64,000 nucleotides of DNA, from positions 62,001 to 126,000 of the forward strand of contig JANQMR010000002.1 of NCBI GenBank assembly GCA_028279985.1, in the 5' to 3' direction. Position numbers and translations under genes: made by a program. Positions 27,653 to 36,709 of the stretch are shown here, one piece after another. Every line of letters starts with the position of its first letter. Position 1 is the stretch's first letter. This stretch comes from Woeseiaceae bacterium. Its GTDB lineage: Bacteria; Pseudomonadota; Gammaproteobacteria; Steroidobacterales; Woeseiaceae. The notes beneath the pieces were generated by a model. The model saw only the letters and a list, made by a program, of their open reading frames with translations. It searched no databases and was not told the origin of the DNA.

Positions 27653-28374
27653 GAGCGTATCTCCTCTGCGGTGATCCTGCCGTCGAGCAGGGCGCGCCCG
27701 GTAATTGCCGCGGGCACGCCGGCGGCGCGTAGCGCCGTCATATCGTCGATACTGCGCACGCCGCCGGACGCCTGCAGCCTGAGCGCCGGGTAACGACCGA
27801 CGATTTGTGCATAAAGCTCGAGGTTCGGGCCGGCCAGTGCACCGTCCCGGCTGACGTCCGTGCACAACAAGTGTTTCAGTCCCCTGTCGCGATAACGTTC
27901 GATGCCGTCCCAAAGGCTGGTCGTGCTCGGCCGGGTCCAGCCGTGAGTGGTCAGCATCGGCACGCCGTCCTCGCCGATGTTGACGTCGAGCGCCAGGACG
28001 ACCCGTTCGGGGCCGAATTCGTCCAGCCATTCCTCGACCGTCGCGGGCTCGGTAACGGCTAGGCTGCCGACGACGCAGCGGGCGGCGCCGCGGTCCAGCC
28101 AACCCAGCAATGTGCGGGTGTCGCGGATGCCGCCGCCGATCTGGATCGCCAGTGTTGTTTGGCCGGCAATACCCTCGACTACGGCCTGGTTTTGCTGGGA
28201 GCCGGTCCGTGCGCCGTCGAGATCCACGATGTGGAGCTCAGCAACGCTGAGTTCTGAAAAGCGCTGCGCCACGGTCAGCGGCTTGCGGCTGTATTCGGTG
28301 GTCTGCTCGAAGTCGCCTTTGAACAGGCGCACGCAGGCACCGTCCTTGAGGTCGATTGCGGGGATGATGTTCAT
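27634..28374 (-). CDS. hisA: ProFAR isomerase
   Basis: The 246-residue TIM barrel begins [20 protein letters not shown], with catalytic Asp8 and [14 protein letters not shown] on the other side. It isomerises the aminoaldose ProFAR to the ketose in histidine synthesis. Its ATG overlaps the hisH stop by four bases (ATGA), and its end overlaps the N-terminal region of hisF. Confidence 0.96.
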   Translation of the reverse strand: MNIIPAIDLKDGACVRLFKGDFEQTTEYSRKPLTVAQRFSELSVAELHIVDLDGARTGSQQNQAVVEGIAGQTTLAIQIGGGIRDTRTLLGWLDRGAARCVVGSLAVTEPATVEEWLDEFGPERVVLALDVNIGEDGVPMLTTHGWTRPSTTSLWDGIERYRDRGLKHLLCTDVSRDGALAGPNLELYAQIVGRYPALRLQASGGVRSIDDMTALRAAGVPAAITGRALLDGRITAEEIRSFPQDG

Positions 28375-28973
28375 GCTGCTCCGGCAACGAAGTTGGACAG
28401 CAGCCGGGCGCCGGCGACCGATGAGCGTTCCGGATGAAACTGCGCGGCGATGAAATTATCGTGGGCAACCACCGCGGCAAACGGTTCGCGATGGCTGGCC
28501 GTTGCCTTCGTGTGTTCGGAGACGGGCAGGGCGTAACTGTGCAGGTAGTAAAAATAGGTGTCGTCGTCGATACCGTCCAACACGGCGTGATCATCGCAAG
28601 ACCGGGTTTTGCACCAGCCCATGTTGGGCACCGGACAGTCCGGCGTGCCTTCGAGCTTTGCGGCGGTACCGGGAATCACGCCCAGGCACTCGACGTTTTC
28701 CTCTTCCGAGGCATCGGTCAGCAACTGCATGCCCAGGCAGATGCCGAGCACCGGTTGGGTCAGCGTGCGGATCACGTCGATCAGGCCGTGTCGGCGCAGG
28801 CGCTGCATGGCGTCGGCGGCGGCGCCGACGCCGGGCAGGAGCACGCGCCCGGCGTTTCGGATCGTATCGGCGTCGGTGGTCAACTCGGCGGCATGGCCCA
28901 GCCGGTCGAAGGCGTACTTGAGCGACGCAATGTTTGCGCCGCCACTGTCTATGATGGCAATTCCCGTGGCCAT
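28371..28973 (-). CDS. hisH: Imidazole glycerol phosphate synthase glutaminase subunit
   Basis: The 200-residue class I glutamine amidotransferase has the nucleophile elbow LGICLGMQLL and C-terminal His/Glu (QFHPERSS). It supplies ammonia to HisF. ATG 28973 overlaps the hisB stop by one base (TGATG); a TTG one codon upstream is not needed. It is shorter at the N-terminus than none of its relatives, so it looks complete. Confidence 0.95.
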   Translation of the reverse strand: MATGIAIIDSGGANIASLKYAFDRLGHAAELTTDADTIRNAGRVLLPGVGAAADAMQRLRRHGLIDVIRTLTQPVLGICLGMQLLTDASEEENVECLGVIPGTAAKLEGTPDCPVPNMGWCKTRSCDDHAVLDGIDDDTYFYYLHSYALPVSEHTKATASHREPFAAVVAHDNFIAAQFHPERSSVAGARLLSNFVAGAA

Positions 28974-30046
28974 CAAAGCATGCCTTTCGTGGAGGGCAGG
29001 GCTGTACCGTCCACCCGGATGGCCTGGCGCAGGCTGCGGCCTACCGACTTGAAACAGGCTTCGATCATGTGATGGGTGTTCTTTCCGGCGACTTCGATGT
29101 GCAAGGCCGCACCCAGGCTTTCCGCTAGGGAGCGGAAGAAGTGTTCGACCATCTCGGTGGAAAGCTCGCCGACCTTGTCGCGCGGAAAGGCGGCGTCGAA
29201 CACGAAGGCGCCGCGGCCGGACAGGTCCAGCGATACCTTGGCCTCGCTTTCGTCCATCGGCAGCAGGAAACCGTAACGGCCGATGCCGAGTTTGTTGCCG
29301 AGTGCCTCGCGTAAGGCCGTGCCGAGCGTAATCGCCGTATCTTCGACCGTGTGGTGCTCGTCGATCTCGAGGTCCCCCTTACACTGCAGCGCCAGGCTGA
29401 AGCTGCCGTGTTTGGCAATCTGCTCCAGCATGTGATCGAAAAAACCGATGCCCGTTGCAACATCGATCGGTGACTCACTGTCGAGATTAACCGTGACGGT
29501 AATGTCCGTTTCCTTGGTCTTGCGTTGCGCCGATGCCTGACGTTCCGAATGACAGAGGGCGTCGACGATACCCGGCCAGCCGGTGTTGCGGTCGCCGGAC
29601 GGATCCAACAGAAAACCCTGCAGGCCCAGCCGGTCGGCCAACTCGATGTCGGTTGCGCGGTCGCCGATCACGGCAGAGCGCGACACGTCTAGGGCGGTTT
29701 CGGCAAGGTAACGCGTCAGTAAACCGGTGCGCGGTTTACGGCAGTCGCAGCCGTCGCCGGGCAGGTGCGGGCAGATGAAAACCTCGTCGAACACGATGCC
29801 CTGCGAGGCGAACAGCTCGATTACGTGATCCTGGCAAACGCGGAAGTCGGCTTCCGGAAAAGACTCGGTGCCCAGGCCGTCCTGATTGCTGACCATGACC
29901 AGGCGGTAGCCGTGCCGCATGAGTTCGATCAATGCCGGGATCACGCCGTCAATCAGCCGGATTTTGTCCAGGCGATCCACCTGCTCGTCCTCGGGTTCGA
30001 CGATCAGGGTGCCGTCGCGATCAACAAAAAGTACACGTGCCGTCAT
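28973..30046 (-). CDS. hisB: Bifunctional histidinol-phosphatase / imidazoleglycerol-phosphate dehydratase
   Basis: The 357-residue fusion has an N-terminal HAD phosphatase (FVDRDGTL near residue 7, a zinc-binding CPHLPGDGCDCRKP loop) and a C-terminal IGP dehydratase (GIGFFDHMLEQIAKH, EIDEHHTVEDTAI, NTHHMIEACFK). This fusion is typical of gammaproteobacteria. It starts four bases after hisC ends. Confidence 0.96.
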   Translation of the reverse strand: MTARVLFVDRDGTLIVEPEDEQVDRLDKIRLIDGVIPALIELMRHGYRLVMVSNQDGLGTESFPEADFRVCQDHVIELFASQGIVFDEVFICPHLPGDGCDCRKPRTGLLTRYLAETALDVSRSAVIGDRATDIELADRLGLQGFLLDPSGDRNTGWPGIVDALCHSERQASAQRKTKETDITVTVNLDSESPIDVATGIGFFDHMLEQIAKHGSFSLALQCKGDLEIDEHHTVEDTAITLGTALREALGNKLGIGRYGFLLPMDESEAKVSLDLSGRGAFVFDAAFPRDKVGELSTEMVEHFFRSLAESLGAALHIEVAGKNTHHMIEACFKSVGRSLRQAIRVDGTALPSTKGML

Positions 30047-30049
30047 GCG

Positions 30050-31117
30050 TCAGACCTTGTGGAGGCAGGCCTTGCCGAGGCTGTCGAGCAGGCGGTCGTT
30101 TTCGTCGGCGCTGCCGACGCTGATCCGCACGCAGTCAGCCAGGTCGCCGCCGAAGTAGCGTAATAGCACGCCATCCTGTCGGCAGCGATCGAGGACCCGC
30201 TCGACGTCGGCGACGGCGACGAGCAGGAAGTTGGCCTGGCTGGGCCAGACACGGGTAACGATCGGCATCTTCGCCAGCGCGGTGCTCAGGCGGTTTTTCT
30301 CGGCGACGACGTCGGCGACGCGGCGCTCCGCTTCGGTGAGCCACACGTCACCAAGCGCGTCCTCGACGCATTCGACGACCGGTGTGGGCATCGCGTAAGG
30401 CGCCTGTATCGCATCCAGCAGCGCGATGACATCGACCGCGCCCAGGGCCGCGCCGCAACGTGCGCCGGCAAACGCCAGGGCTTTGGACAGGGTCCGCAAG
30501 ACGACCAGGTTGTCGTAACGCGCCAGAAGCTCGACGGCCGAAGCCTCGGTCGAAAATTCACCGTAAGCTTCGTCGACGACGATGACGGAACGCTCGTCGC
30601 GACGCTCGAGCAACTCGATCAGGCTGTGGCGCTTGATGGTTGCGCCGGTCGGGTTATTGGGCGAACAGACGAAAACGAGTCGCGACCGCTCGTCGCAGGC
30701 GTCGAGCAGGGCGCCTGCATCGATGGCGAAATCGGTATCCGCGCTAGTGGTCACTTCCCGGACGGCGGCGTTCTGGACGGTTGCGTAGTGCCGATACATC
30801 GAAAAGGTTGGCGACGTTGTAACGATGTTGTCTTCCCCGGCGCGGCAAAAAGCCCGGATTAGAAGATCAATCGCCTCGCTGGTACCCCGGGTGACGATAA
30901 GCCGTTCCGGCCGGCAGTCGAAGCGAGCCGCCAGCGCCTCGCGCAGGCGCCACGGCCGCACTTCGGGATAACGATTCAGCGGTCGCCGGAAACGGTCGGC
31001 GCCGTTGGTCCACGATGCTTCGTTGGCGTTCAGGCGTACCGTGTCGGCAACCTGCTCGGCAGCTTGGTACGGCTTCAGCGCCTGGATCTCCGGCCTTGCG
31101 AGCTTCACGACGCTCAT
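30050..31117 (-). CDS. hisC: Histidinol-phosphate aminotransferase
   Basis: The 355-residue class II aminotransferase contains VRLNANEASW, VFVCSPNNPTGATI and the PLP-lysine segment TLSKALAFAGARCG. The ATG at 31117 overlaps the hisD stop by four bases (ATGA); upstream open frame lies within hisD. It converts imidazole acetol-phosphate to histidinol-phosphate. Confidence 0.95.
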   Translation of the reverse strand: MSVVKLARPEIQALKPYQAAEQVADTVRLNANEASWTNGADRFRRPLNRYPEVRPWRLREALAARFDCRPERLIVTRGTSEAIDLLIRAFCRAGEDNIVTTSPTFSMYRHYATVQNAAVREVTTSADTDFAIDAGALLDACDERSRLVFVCSPNNPTGATIKRHSLIELLERRDERSVIVVDEAYGEFSTEASAVELLARYDNLVVLRTLSKALAFAGARCGAALGAVDVIALLDAIQAPYAMPTPVVECVEDALGDVWLTEAERRVADVVAEKNRLSTALAKMPIVTRVWPSQANFLLVAVADVERVLDRCRQDGVLLRYFGGDLADCVRISVGSADENDRLLDSLGKACLHKV

Positions 31118-32418
31118 GCGCCGGACCTCAGGCGCCGGCGCACGGCCGCGGCATGGGCGTCCAGCCCCTCGAGGCCCGCGAGCGTGATGACGGCGTCGCC
31201 CAGACCGGCAAGGCCGTCGCGCGTGAGCTCCTGGACGGTCATCTGGCGCAGGAACTGATCGACGCCGAGGCTGCTGTAGTTGCGCGCGAAGCCGTAGGTC
31301 GGCAATACGTGGTTGGTACCGCTGCAATAATCGCCGACCGACTCGGGGGTCCAGGCGCCGACGAAAACCGATCCGGCGTTGCGTATTTTGGCCAGCGCCT
31401 CGCGCGCGGAATCGAACTGCAGGATCAGGTGTTCGGGTGCATACCGATTGCTGACCCCGATGGCGGTGTCCAGCGTATCCACGACTACCGCACGCGAGTT
31501 CGCCAGTGCGCCGCGGGCGATGTCGGCACGATCGAGTTCGCGGAGCTGGTTATCGAGCTCTGCGTTGACGGCTTCGGCCAGCGTCGCGCTGGTCGTGATC
31601 AACAGGACCTGGGAATCCTCGCCATGTTCGGCCTGGGACAAGAGATCGGCGGCAACGAACTCCGGCGATGCCGCGGCGTCGGCAATGACCAGGACTTCGG
31701 AGGGACCGGCCGGCATGTCGATGGCCGCGCCGCCGGCATCCGCGCTGACGAGCGACTTCGCGCAGGTGACCCAGGCGTTTCCGGGCCCGAAAATCTTGTC
31801 CACGCGGGGCACGGATTCGGTGCCGTAAGCCATTGCGGCAATCGCCTGGGCGCCGCCGATTTTGTAAATCTCGTTGACGCCCGCGCGCGAGGCGGCGGCG
31901 AGCACGGCCGGGTCGGCCAGGCCGTCCGGCCTCGGTGGCGTACACAGGATACGCGTCGGACAGCCGGCAACTGCCGCCGGCACTGCCAGCATGATGGCAG
32001 TGGACGGCAGCGGCGCGGTGCCGGCCGGTACGTACAGGCCCACCGCGTCGATCGGGTGACTGACGCGCTCGCAAACCACACCCGGCATCGTCTCGACCGC
32101 GATCGCCTGCGGCGCCTGCCGTTCGTGAAAACGGCGCACGTTCGAAATCGCAAGATCGATCGCCTCGATGGCCGCGGCGCTCATGGTCGCCGTTGCCGAT
32201 TCGATTTCCTCCGCGGACACGCGGAAGTCGGCGAGCCGGACCCGGTCGAGCTGCTCGGTCAGCTCGCCCAGCGCCGTGTCGCCGCCGTGACGCACCGAGT
32301 TGACGATGGCCGTCACGTCGGCGCGGATACCCGCGTCGGACTCGACGGCCGGGCGCGCGAGCAGGGCATCCCGGGCGGCCTCGTCGAGCCGTTGCCAGTC
32401 GTATATGCCTATCGTCAT
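31114..32418 (-). CDS. hisD: Histidinol dehydrogenase
   Basis: The 434-residue product has the zinc and NAD segments MPAGPSEVLVIADA, LSQAEHGEDSQVLLIT and HVLPTYGFARNYS. It carries out the last two oxidations to histidine. It lies 30 bases after hisG on the same strand. Confidence 0.97.
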   Translation of the reverse strand: MTIGIYDWQRLDEAARDALLARPAVESDAGIRADVTAIVNSVRHGGDTALGELTEQLDRVRLADFRVSAEEIESATATMSAAAIEAIDLAISNVRRFHERQAPQAIAVETMPGVVCERVSHPIDAVGLYVPAGTAPLPSTAIMLAVPAAVAGCPTRILCTPPRPDGLADPAVLAAASRAGVNEIYKIGGAQAIAAMAYGTESVPRVDKIFGPGNAWVTCAKSLVSADAGGAAIDMPAGPSEVLVIADAAASPEFVAADLLSQAEHGEDSQVLLITTSATLAEAVNAELDNQLRELDRADIARGALANSRAVVVDTLDTAIGVSNRYAPEHLILQFDSAREALAKIRNAGSVFVGAWTPESVGDYCSGTNHVLPTYGFARNYSSLGVDQFLRQMTVQELTRDGLAGLGDAVITLAGLEGLDAHAAAVRRRLRSGA

Positions 32419-32448
32419 CCGCTTATCGTCCGTCTATAGTCATCGTGT

Positions 32449-33351
32449 TCAGGCCAGCATCTTTTCGACCGGCAACACCAGCAGCGAGCTGGCGCCGGCG
32501 GCCTTGAGGTTCTCGAGGGTTTCCCAGAACACGTTTTCGCGGCAGACCGCGTGTACGGCCACCTTGTCGCCGGCGCCGTCCAGCGGCACGACCGTCGGCG
32601 CTTCGCTGCCGGGCAGCAGGGCGTGGATTTCACCCAGCGCGGAGCGCGGTGCATGCAGCATGACGTATTTGCTGCCACGCGCCTGCAGCACACCGTCCAG
32701 CCGTTGCAGCATGCGGTCGACCAGGTCCTGTTTGTCGTCCGACAAAGGCGCCCGGGTCTGGACGATCACGGCCTCGCTGTGCATCAACACTTCGACTTCG
32801 CGCAATCCGTTGGCGGCGAGCGTGCCGCCGGTCGAGACCAGGTCGCAGATGAAATCGGCTTTGCCGAGCTTGGGCGCGATTTCGACGGCGCCGGAGAAGT
32901 ACTCGATATCGGCCGAGATGCCGTTCTTAGTGAGGTAATCTCTTAGAAAGTTCACATAACTCGTTGCTATTCTTGCATCTTTCAAGGACTCTAACCCACG
33001 GTATTCGCAATCGTCGGGAGCGGCCAGCGACAGCCGGCAATGCCCGAAGTCCAGGTCGTAAACCTTGTCGAACAGGGTCTCGTGACCTTCGGCGAGCCGC
33101 GCCAGGCGTTTTTCCTCGACGACGTTCAGGCCGACGATACCGAGGTCGCAGACGTCGTCGCTGACCAGGCCCGGGATGTCGTCGTCGCGCACCAGCAGCA
33201 GGTCGATCGGCATGTTCTCGCCGTAACAGAACAGGTGGTCCTTGCTCTTCCTGAGCTTGAGACCACACCGTTCCAGCAGGTCGAAGGAGTGGTCGGTCAG
33301 ACGCCCGGATTTTTGCACCGCAATTTTGATGCGCTGCGCGGAACTGCTCAT
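32449..33351 (-). CDS. hisG: ATP phosphoribosyltransferase, long form
   Basis: The 300-residue product begins IKIAVQKSGRLTDHSFDLL, includes the PRPP loop DLVSTGGTLAANGL, and has the C-terminal ACT-like regulatory domain of the long form (about residues 225-300, APTVVPLDGAGDKVAVHAV). It is the first, histidine-inhibited step of the pathway and needs no HisZ. It follows the TrpR-like gene by 12 bases. Confidence 0.97.
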   Translation of the reverse strand: MSSSAQRIKIAVQKSGRLTDHSFDLLERCGLKLRKSKDHLFCYGENMPIDLLLVRDDDIPGLVSDDVCDLGIVGLNVVEEKRLARLAEGHETLFDKVYDLDFGHCRLSLAAPDDCEYRGLESLKDARIATSYVNFLRDYLTKNGISADIEYFSGAVEIAPKLGKADFICDLVSTGGTLAANGLREVEVLMHSEAVIVQTRAPLSDDKQDLVDRMLQRLDGVLQARGSKYVMLHAPRSALGEIHALLPGSEAPTVVPLDGAGDKVAVHAVCRENVFWETLENLKAAGASSLLVLPVEKMLA

Positions 33352-33363
33352 TGTCGGGGTTCC

Positions 33364-33687
33364 TCAGTGGGATTTGACGTGGTCGGAGGCAGTGCGGTCG
33401 ATGACGGCGCGGTAACCGCCGAATCCGTCCGAAAGAAAACGCGCGACACGGCCGATCGTCGTCACGCTGACGCCCGTCAGGTCGTGGATTCGCCGGTAGG
33501 GCAGGCCCTGTTCCAGCAACTCGACGACGTGCCAGCGGTCTACCAGCGCCTGCAGTTCCGCCGGCGTGCAGAGGTCCTTGAAGAACTTCCGGCATTCGTC
33601 GACGTCTCGCAGGCTGACGACAGCGCGAAACAGCGCGTTTTCGGCCCGGGCCTGCTGGCGTTCGGTTTCGTGGCGGTTCGGTTTCAT
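33364..33687 (-). CDS. TrpR-like protein, YerC/YecD family
   Basis: The 107-residue product has a TrpR-type fold: helices FFKDLCTPAELQALVDRWHV, then the helix-turn-helix GLPYRRIHDLTGVSVTTIGR. YerC-type proteins often precede histidine genes and are thought to control them. It is the first gene of the unit reading hisGDCBHAFE, and a TrpR-operator-like palindrome lies 36 bases upstream, suggesting autoregulation and control of the operon. Confidence 0.85.
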   Translation of the reverse strand: MKPNRHETERQQARAENALFRAVVSLRDVDECRKFFKDLCTPAELQALVDRWHVVELLEQGLPYRRIHDLTGVSVTTIGRVARFLSDGFGGYRAVIDRTASDHVKSH

Positions 33688-33722
33688 GCGGGTTTATGGG
33701 GGGCCGTTCCCGATGTCATAGT

Positions 33723-33748
33723 GTATTAACACGTTAGTACATTAATAC
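33723..33748. promoter_or_regulatory. TrpR-type operator candidate upstream of the his operon
   Basis: GTATTAACACGTTAGTAC (33723-33740) has the length and outer half-sites of a TrpR operator (GTACTA and TAGTAC-like ends around six bases). A third half-site, again GTATTAA on the minus strand, is offset by eight bases (33748 side), making an overall GTATTAA-N12-TTAATAC inverted repeat. On the minus strand TTGTAT (33750-33745) could be the -35 of the his promoter, overlapped by the site. Confidence 0.65.
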
Positions 33749-33856
33749 AAAGCCGGTCCGAGGGCAACCCCTTAGCCGTCGGTTCGAGACGTACCGTCAT
33801 GCAGGCGGGGCGGAGGGAAAGGTTTCAGTCGGGATTAAATTCGTGGAACCGATACC

Positions 33857-33886
33857 TTGACCTCGACGGCAATCCACTCATAAACT
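33857..33886 (+). promoter_or_regulatory. Promoter of the SAM riboswitch-metB unit
   Basis: TTGACC (33857-33862) and TAAACT (33881-33886) are separated by 18 bases. Transcription would begin near 33893, right at the 5' edge of the riboswitch. Confidence 0.7.
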
Positions 33887-33894
33887 TCGCAACA

Positions 33895-34012
33895 CTCATC
33901 GAGACCGGCTGAGGGATAGGCCCGAAGACGCCGGGGCAACCTTCAGGACTAACCATCCTGAAAAGGTGCCAACTCCTGCGGAGACGTTCAGCGAACGTCA
34001 TCGAAAGATGAG
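33895..34012 (+). ncRNA. SAM-I riboswitch (S-box leader)
   Basis: P1 is closed by CTCATC (33895) and GATGAG (34007). Inside are the S-box hallmarks in order: CGAGA, GAGGGATAGGCCC with the kink-turn, GACGCCGGGGCAACC, the P3 hairpin TTCAGG/CCTGAA, AAGGTGCCAACTCC and GAAAGATGAG. It senses S-adenosylmethionine and would lower expression of the downstream metB. SAM-I is mostly known from Firmicutes and is sporadic in gammaproteobacteria. Confidence 0.92.
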
Positions 34013-34100
34013 GGTCAGTGCAGCGGCACGGATGGTCCGGCCGATGGAGCACGCCAACCCTCCCTTGCAAGTGTCGCAAACGCCGCGACGGTCTTCGCAG

Positions 34101-34132
34101 GGTTCCGATGAGAGCGAAAGCAACCTGGAACC
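34101..34132 (+). promoter_or_regulatory. Hairpin near the metB ribosome binding site (possible expression platform)
   Basis: GGTTCC (34101-34106) pairs with GGAACC (34127-34132), ending just before ACGGAG, the metB Shine-Dalgarno. There is no T-run, so control of translation initiation rather than termination is more likely if this is the switch's platform. Confidence 0.4.
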
Positions 34133-34147
34133 TTTACGGAGACGACA

Positions 34148-35338
34148 ATGACATCCTCGACCAGTACCGCCACCCGCGCCGTTCGTGCCGCCATCGAGTC
34201 GGATACGCAGCACGGAGCCGTGGTACCGCCGATGCACCTTTCCTCGAACTTCGCGTTCGCCGGCTTCGGCGACAAGCGGGAGTACGACTATACGCGCTCG
34301 GGCAATCCGACCCGAGATGCGCTGGCCGGTGCGCTGGCCGAGCTCGAAGGCGGCGCCGGCGCGGTCGTGACCTCGTCGGGGATGGCGGCGCTGACGCTCA
34401 CGACCCATCTGCTCGATCCGGGCGATTTGCTGATTGCGCCCCACGACTGTTACGGCGGCACCTACCGGCTGTTCGAGCACCTCGCGGCCAAGGGGCATTT
34501 CGACGTCGCTTTCGTCGACCAAACCGACGCCGAGGTATTGGCGCAAGCTTGTGAGCGCGGCCCGAAGCTGATCCTGACCGAGACGCCGTCGAATCCGCTG
34601 CTGCGGATTACCGACATCCGCGCCGTGGCCGACGCCGCGAAACGCTGCGGCGCGCTGTTTGCCGTGGACAACACCTTCCTGTCGCCGGCCTTGCAGCGGC
34701 CGATCGAGCTGGGCGCCGATCTGGTCATCCACTCGACCACCAAATACATCAACGGCCATAGCGACGTGGTCGGCGGCGCGGTGGTCGCGGCCGACGAGGT
34801 GCTTGCCGAGAAGCTCGCCTGGTGGGGCAATTGCCTGGGCATCACCGGCGCGCCGTTCGACAGCTACCTGACCTTGCGCGGGATTCGTACCCTGCATACG
34901 CGCATACGGCAGCACGAGGAGAGCGCCAATGCGCTGGCCATCATTCTCGACGAGCAGCCGTGCGTGAAGCGTGTCTACTACCCGGGTCTTGCGTCTCATC
35001 CCGGTCATGCCATAGCGGCGCGCCAGCAAAGCGGGTTCGGCGGCATGGTCAGTTTCGAAATCGACGGCGGCGAGGCTGCCGTGCGCGCGTTCGTCGAAAA
35101 TCTTGCGCTGTTCTCGCTGGCGGAGTCCCTGGGCGGCGTCGAAAGCCTGGTTTGTCACCCGCCTTCGATGACGCATGCGCCGGTCAGCGCGGCGGCGTTG
35201 GCCGAAGCCGGTATCAGCCAGTCCTTGATCCGCCTGTCGGTGGGGCTCGAGAGTACCGGCGATTTGATCGACGACGTGCTTGGGGGAGTGGCCGCGGCGG
35301 AGGCCGTGTCGTGTTCGAAGGCGGTTGCCGTGGCTTGA
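34148..35338 (+). CDS. metB: Cystathionine gamma-synthase
   Basis: The 396-residue Cys/Met-metabolism PLP enzyme has YTRSGNPTRDALAGALAELE, the PLP lysine in HSTTKYINGHSDVVGG (Lys199) and TSSGMAALTL. Its N-terminal segment VVPPMHLSSNFAFAGF is close to MetB of E. coli. It condenses an activated homoserine with cysteine to cystathionine on the way to methionine. The SAM-I riboswitch upstream supports this role; O-acyl-homoserine sulfhydrylase activity remains possible. Confidence 0.92.
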   Translation: MTSSTSTATRAVRAAIESDTQHGAVVPPMHLSSNFAFAGFGDKREYDYTRSGNPTRDALAGALAELEGGAGAVVTSSGMAALTLTTHLLDPGDLLIAPHDCYGGTYRLFEHLAAKGHFDVAFVDQTDAEVLAQACERGPKLILTETPSNPLLRITDIRAVADAAKRCGALFAVDNTFLSPALQRPIELGADLVIHSTTKYINGHSDVVGGAVVAADEVLAEKLAWWGNCLGITGAPFDSYLTLRGIRTLHTRIRQHEESANALAIILDEQPCVKRVYYPGLASHPGHAIAARQQSGFGGMVSFEIDGGEAAVRAFVENLALFSLAESLGGVESLVCHPPSMTHAPVSAAALAEAGISQSLIRLSVGLESTGDLIDDVLGGVAAAEAVSCSKAVAVA

Positions 35339-35453
35339 TTACTGGCTGCGGTACCGCTGTTTGAGGGGATTAGCTTCGGAGCGGGGCGGGCTAGTCCTTT
35401 CAGATGAGGGCAGACTCCTTTCCTGTGTGGGACGTTCTGATCGACTCTGGAGC

Positions 35454-35530
35454 GGGGTGGGCGCGGGGATATTTCATTCGCTCAAACAGCTTCGCAAACT
35501 CGCTCGGTGAAACATCCCCGCACCCACCCC
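35454..35530. repeat. 23-bp near-perfect inverted repeat between metB and leuB
   Basis: Arms at 35454-35476 and 35508-35530 (core GGGGTGGGCGCGGGGAT against ATCCCCGCACCCACCCC) match at 21 of 23 positions around a 31-base loop. Both mismatches would be G-U pairs in a minus-strand transcript, i.e. the leu operon, so it may act as an RNA hairpin past leuB. The rest of 35339-35650 shows no gene. Confidence 0.7.
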
Positions 35531-35650
35531 TTCGCGTCGAGCTTTGGGGTGCTTGGCAGTGGTCGCGCCGGTTGGCGCCGGCTGTCAAACGGTTCGCAGG
35601 TGAAACGACTGCGCGCCGGGCGGTAGTGCGTCACCTTGCGCGGTAGGCGG

Positions 35651-36709
35651 TCAGAGTTCCGCGAGCACGGCTTCGGTGAACTGGTCCGTGGATAGTGCCG
35701 TTTCGCCGTCGGTGGCGATGTCGGCGGTTCTGGCGCCTTTGGTGATGGCGGTTCTGACGGCGGATTCGATCGCGAGGGCCTCTTCGTCCAGCGACAGGCT
35801 ATGGCGGAGCAGCATTGCGACGCTCATGATCGTTGCGGTGGGGTTCGCGGTGCCCCGGCCGGCGATGTCTGGCGCCGAGCCGTGGATCGGTTCGTAGAGG
35901 CCGCGTTTCGAATCGCCGAGCGACGCGGATGGCAGCAGGCCCAGCGAGCCGGCCAGCATCGAGGCTTCGTCGGTCAGGATGTCGCCGAACATGTTTTCGG
36001 TGACGATGACGTCGAAGTCGGCCGGGCGGCTCAGCAAGTGCATCGCGGCGGCATCGACCAGCAGGGTTTCCAGAGTGATGTCCGGATATTCGGTGGCGAT
36101 CAGCCGATCGGTCGTCTCGCGCCACAGCCGCGAGGTTTCCAGCACGTTGGCTTTGTCGACCGAGCAGAGCCGGCCGCGCCGGCTGCGGGCGAGGCGGGCG
36201 GCGACATGCAGTATGCGTTCGATTTCGTGGACCTGGTAGGTGCAGACGTCGGTGGCCGAATCGGCGTCACGGTGTTTGTCGCCGAAGTAAATGCCGCCGG
36301 TCAGTTCGCGGACGACGATCAGGTCCACGCCGTCAAGTAGATCGGCGCGAATCGGCGATGCCGCGCGCAGCTCGTCGATCACGCGCACCGGCCTCAGGTT
36401 GGCGAACACGCCGAGCACGGCGCGCAAGGCCAGCAATCCCTGTTCGGGCCGGACCGCGGCGCCGGGGTCAGACCATTTCGGTCCGCCAACCGCGCCCAGC
36501 AGCACTGCGTGGCTGTCCCGACAGGCGGCGACCGTGTCGGCCGGCAGGGGCTGACCGGTGGCGTCGATAGCGGCGCCGCCGACGAGCCGTTCGTCGAAGT
36601 CGAAACGGTGACCGTGCCGGTCGGCAATGCGTTCCAGCACGCGGCGCCCGGCGGCCGTTACCTCCGGGCCGATGCCGTCGCCCGGCAGCAGCGTAATCAG
36701 GGCTTCCAG
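35651..36709 (-). CDS. leuB: 3-isopropylmalate dehydrogenase, probable CTG start
   Basis: The 352-residue product has [13 protein letters not shown] at the N-terminus, [14 protein letters not shown] and the metal/NADP site [25 protein letters not shown]. It oxidises 3-isopropylmalate in leucine synthesis. No ATG, GTG or TTG lies near the conserved N-terminus. CTG 36709 is eight bases after GAGGAG; a second CTG at 36700 overlaps the leuD stop. Both starts lie within the end of leuD, so translation is coupled. Confidence 0.93.
   Translation of the reverse strand: MEALITLLPGDGIGPEVTAAGRRVLERIADRHGHRFDFDERLVGGAAIDATGQPLPADTVAACRDSHAVLLGAVGGPKWSDPGAAVRPEQGLLALRAVLGVFANLRPVRVIDELRAASPIRADLLDGVDLIVVRELTGGIYFGDKHRDADSATDVCTYQVHEIERILHVAARLARSRRGRLCSVDKANVLETSRLWRETTDRLIATEYPDITLETLLVDAAAMHLLSRPADFDVIVTENMFGDILTDEASMLAGSLGLLPSASLGDSKRGLYEPIHGSAPDIAGRGTANPTATIMSVAMLLRHSLSLDEEALAIESAVRTAITKGARTADIATDGETALSTDQFTEAVLAEL

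Noticed and set aside
26885..28102. A 405-residue hisF extending through hisA
   Set aside because: The upstream 149 codons are an out-of-frame reading of hisA; HisF homology starts only at about 27652.
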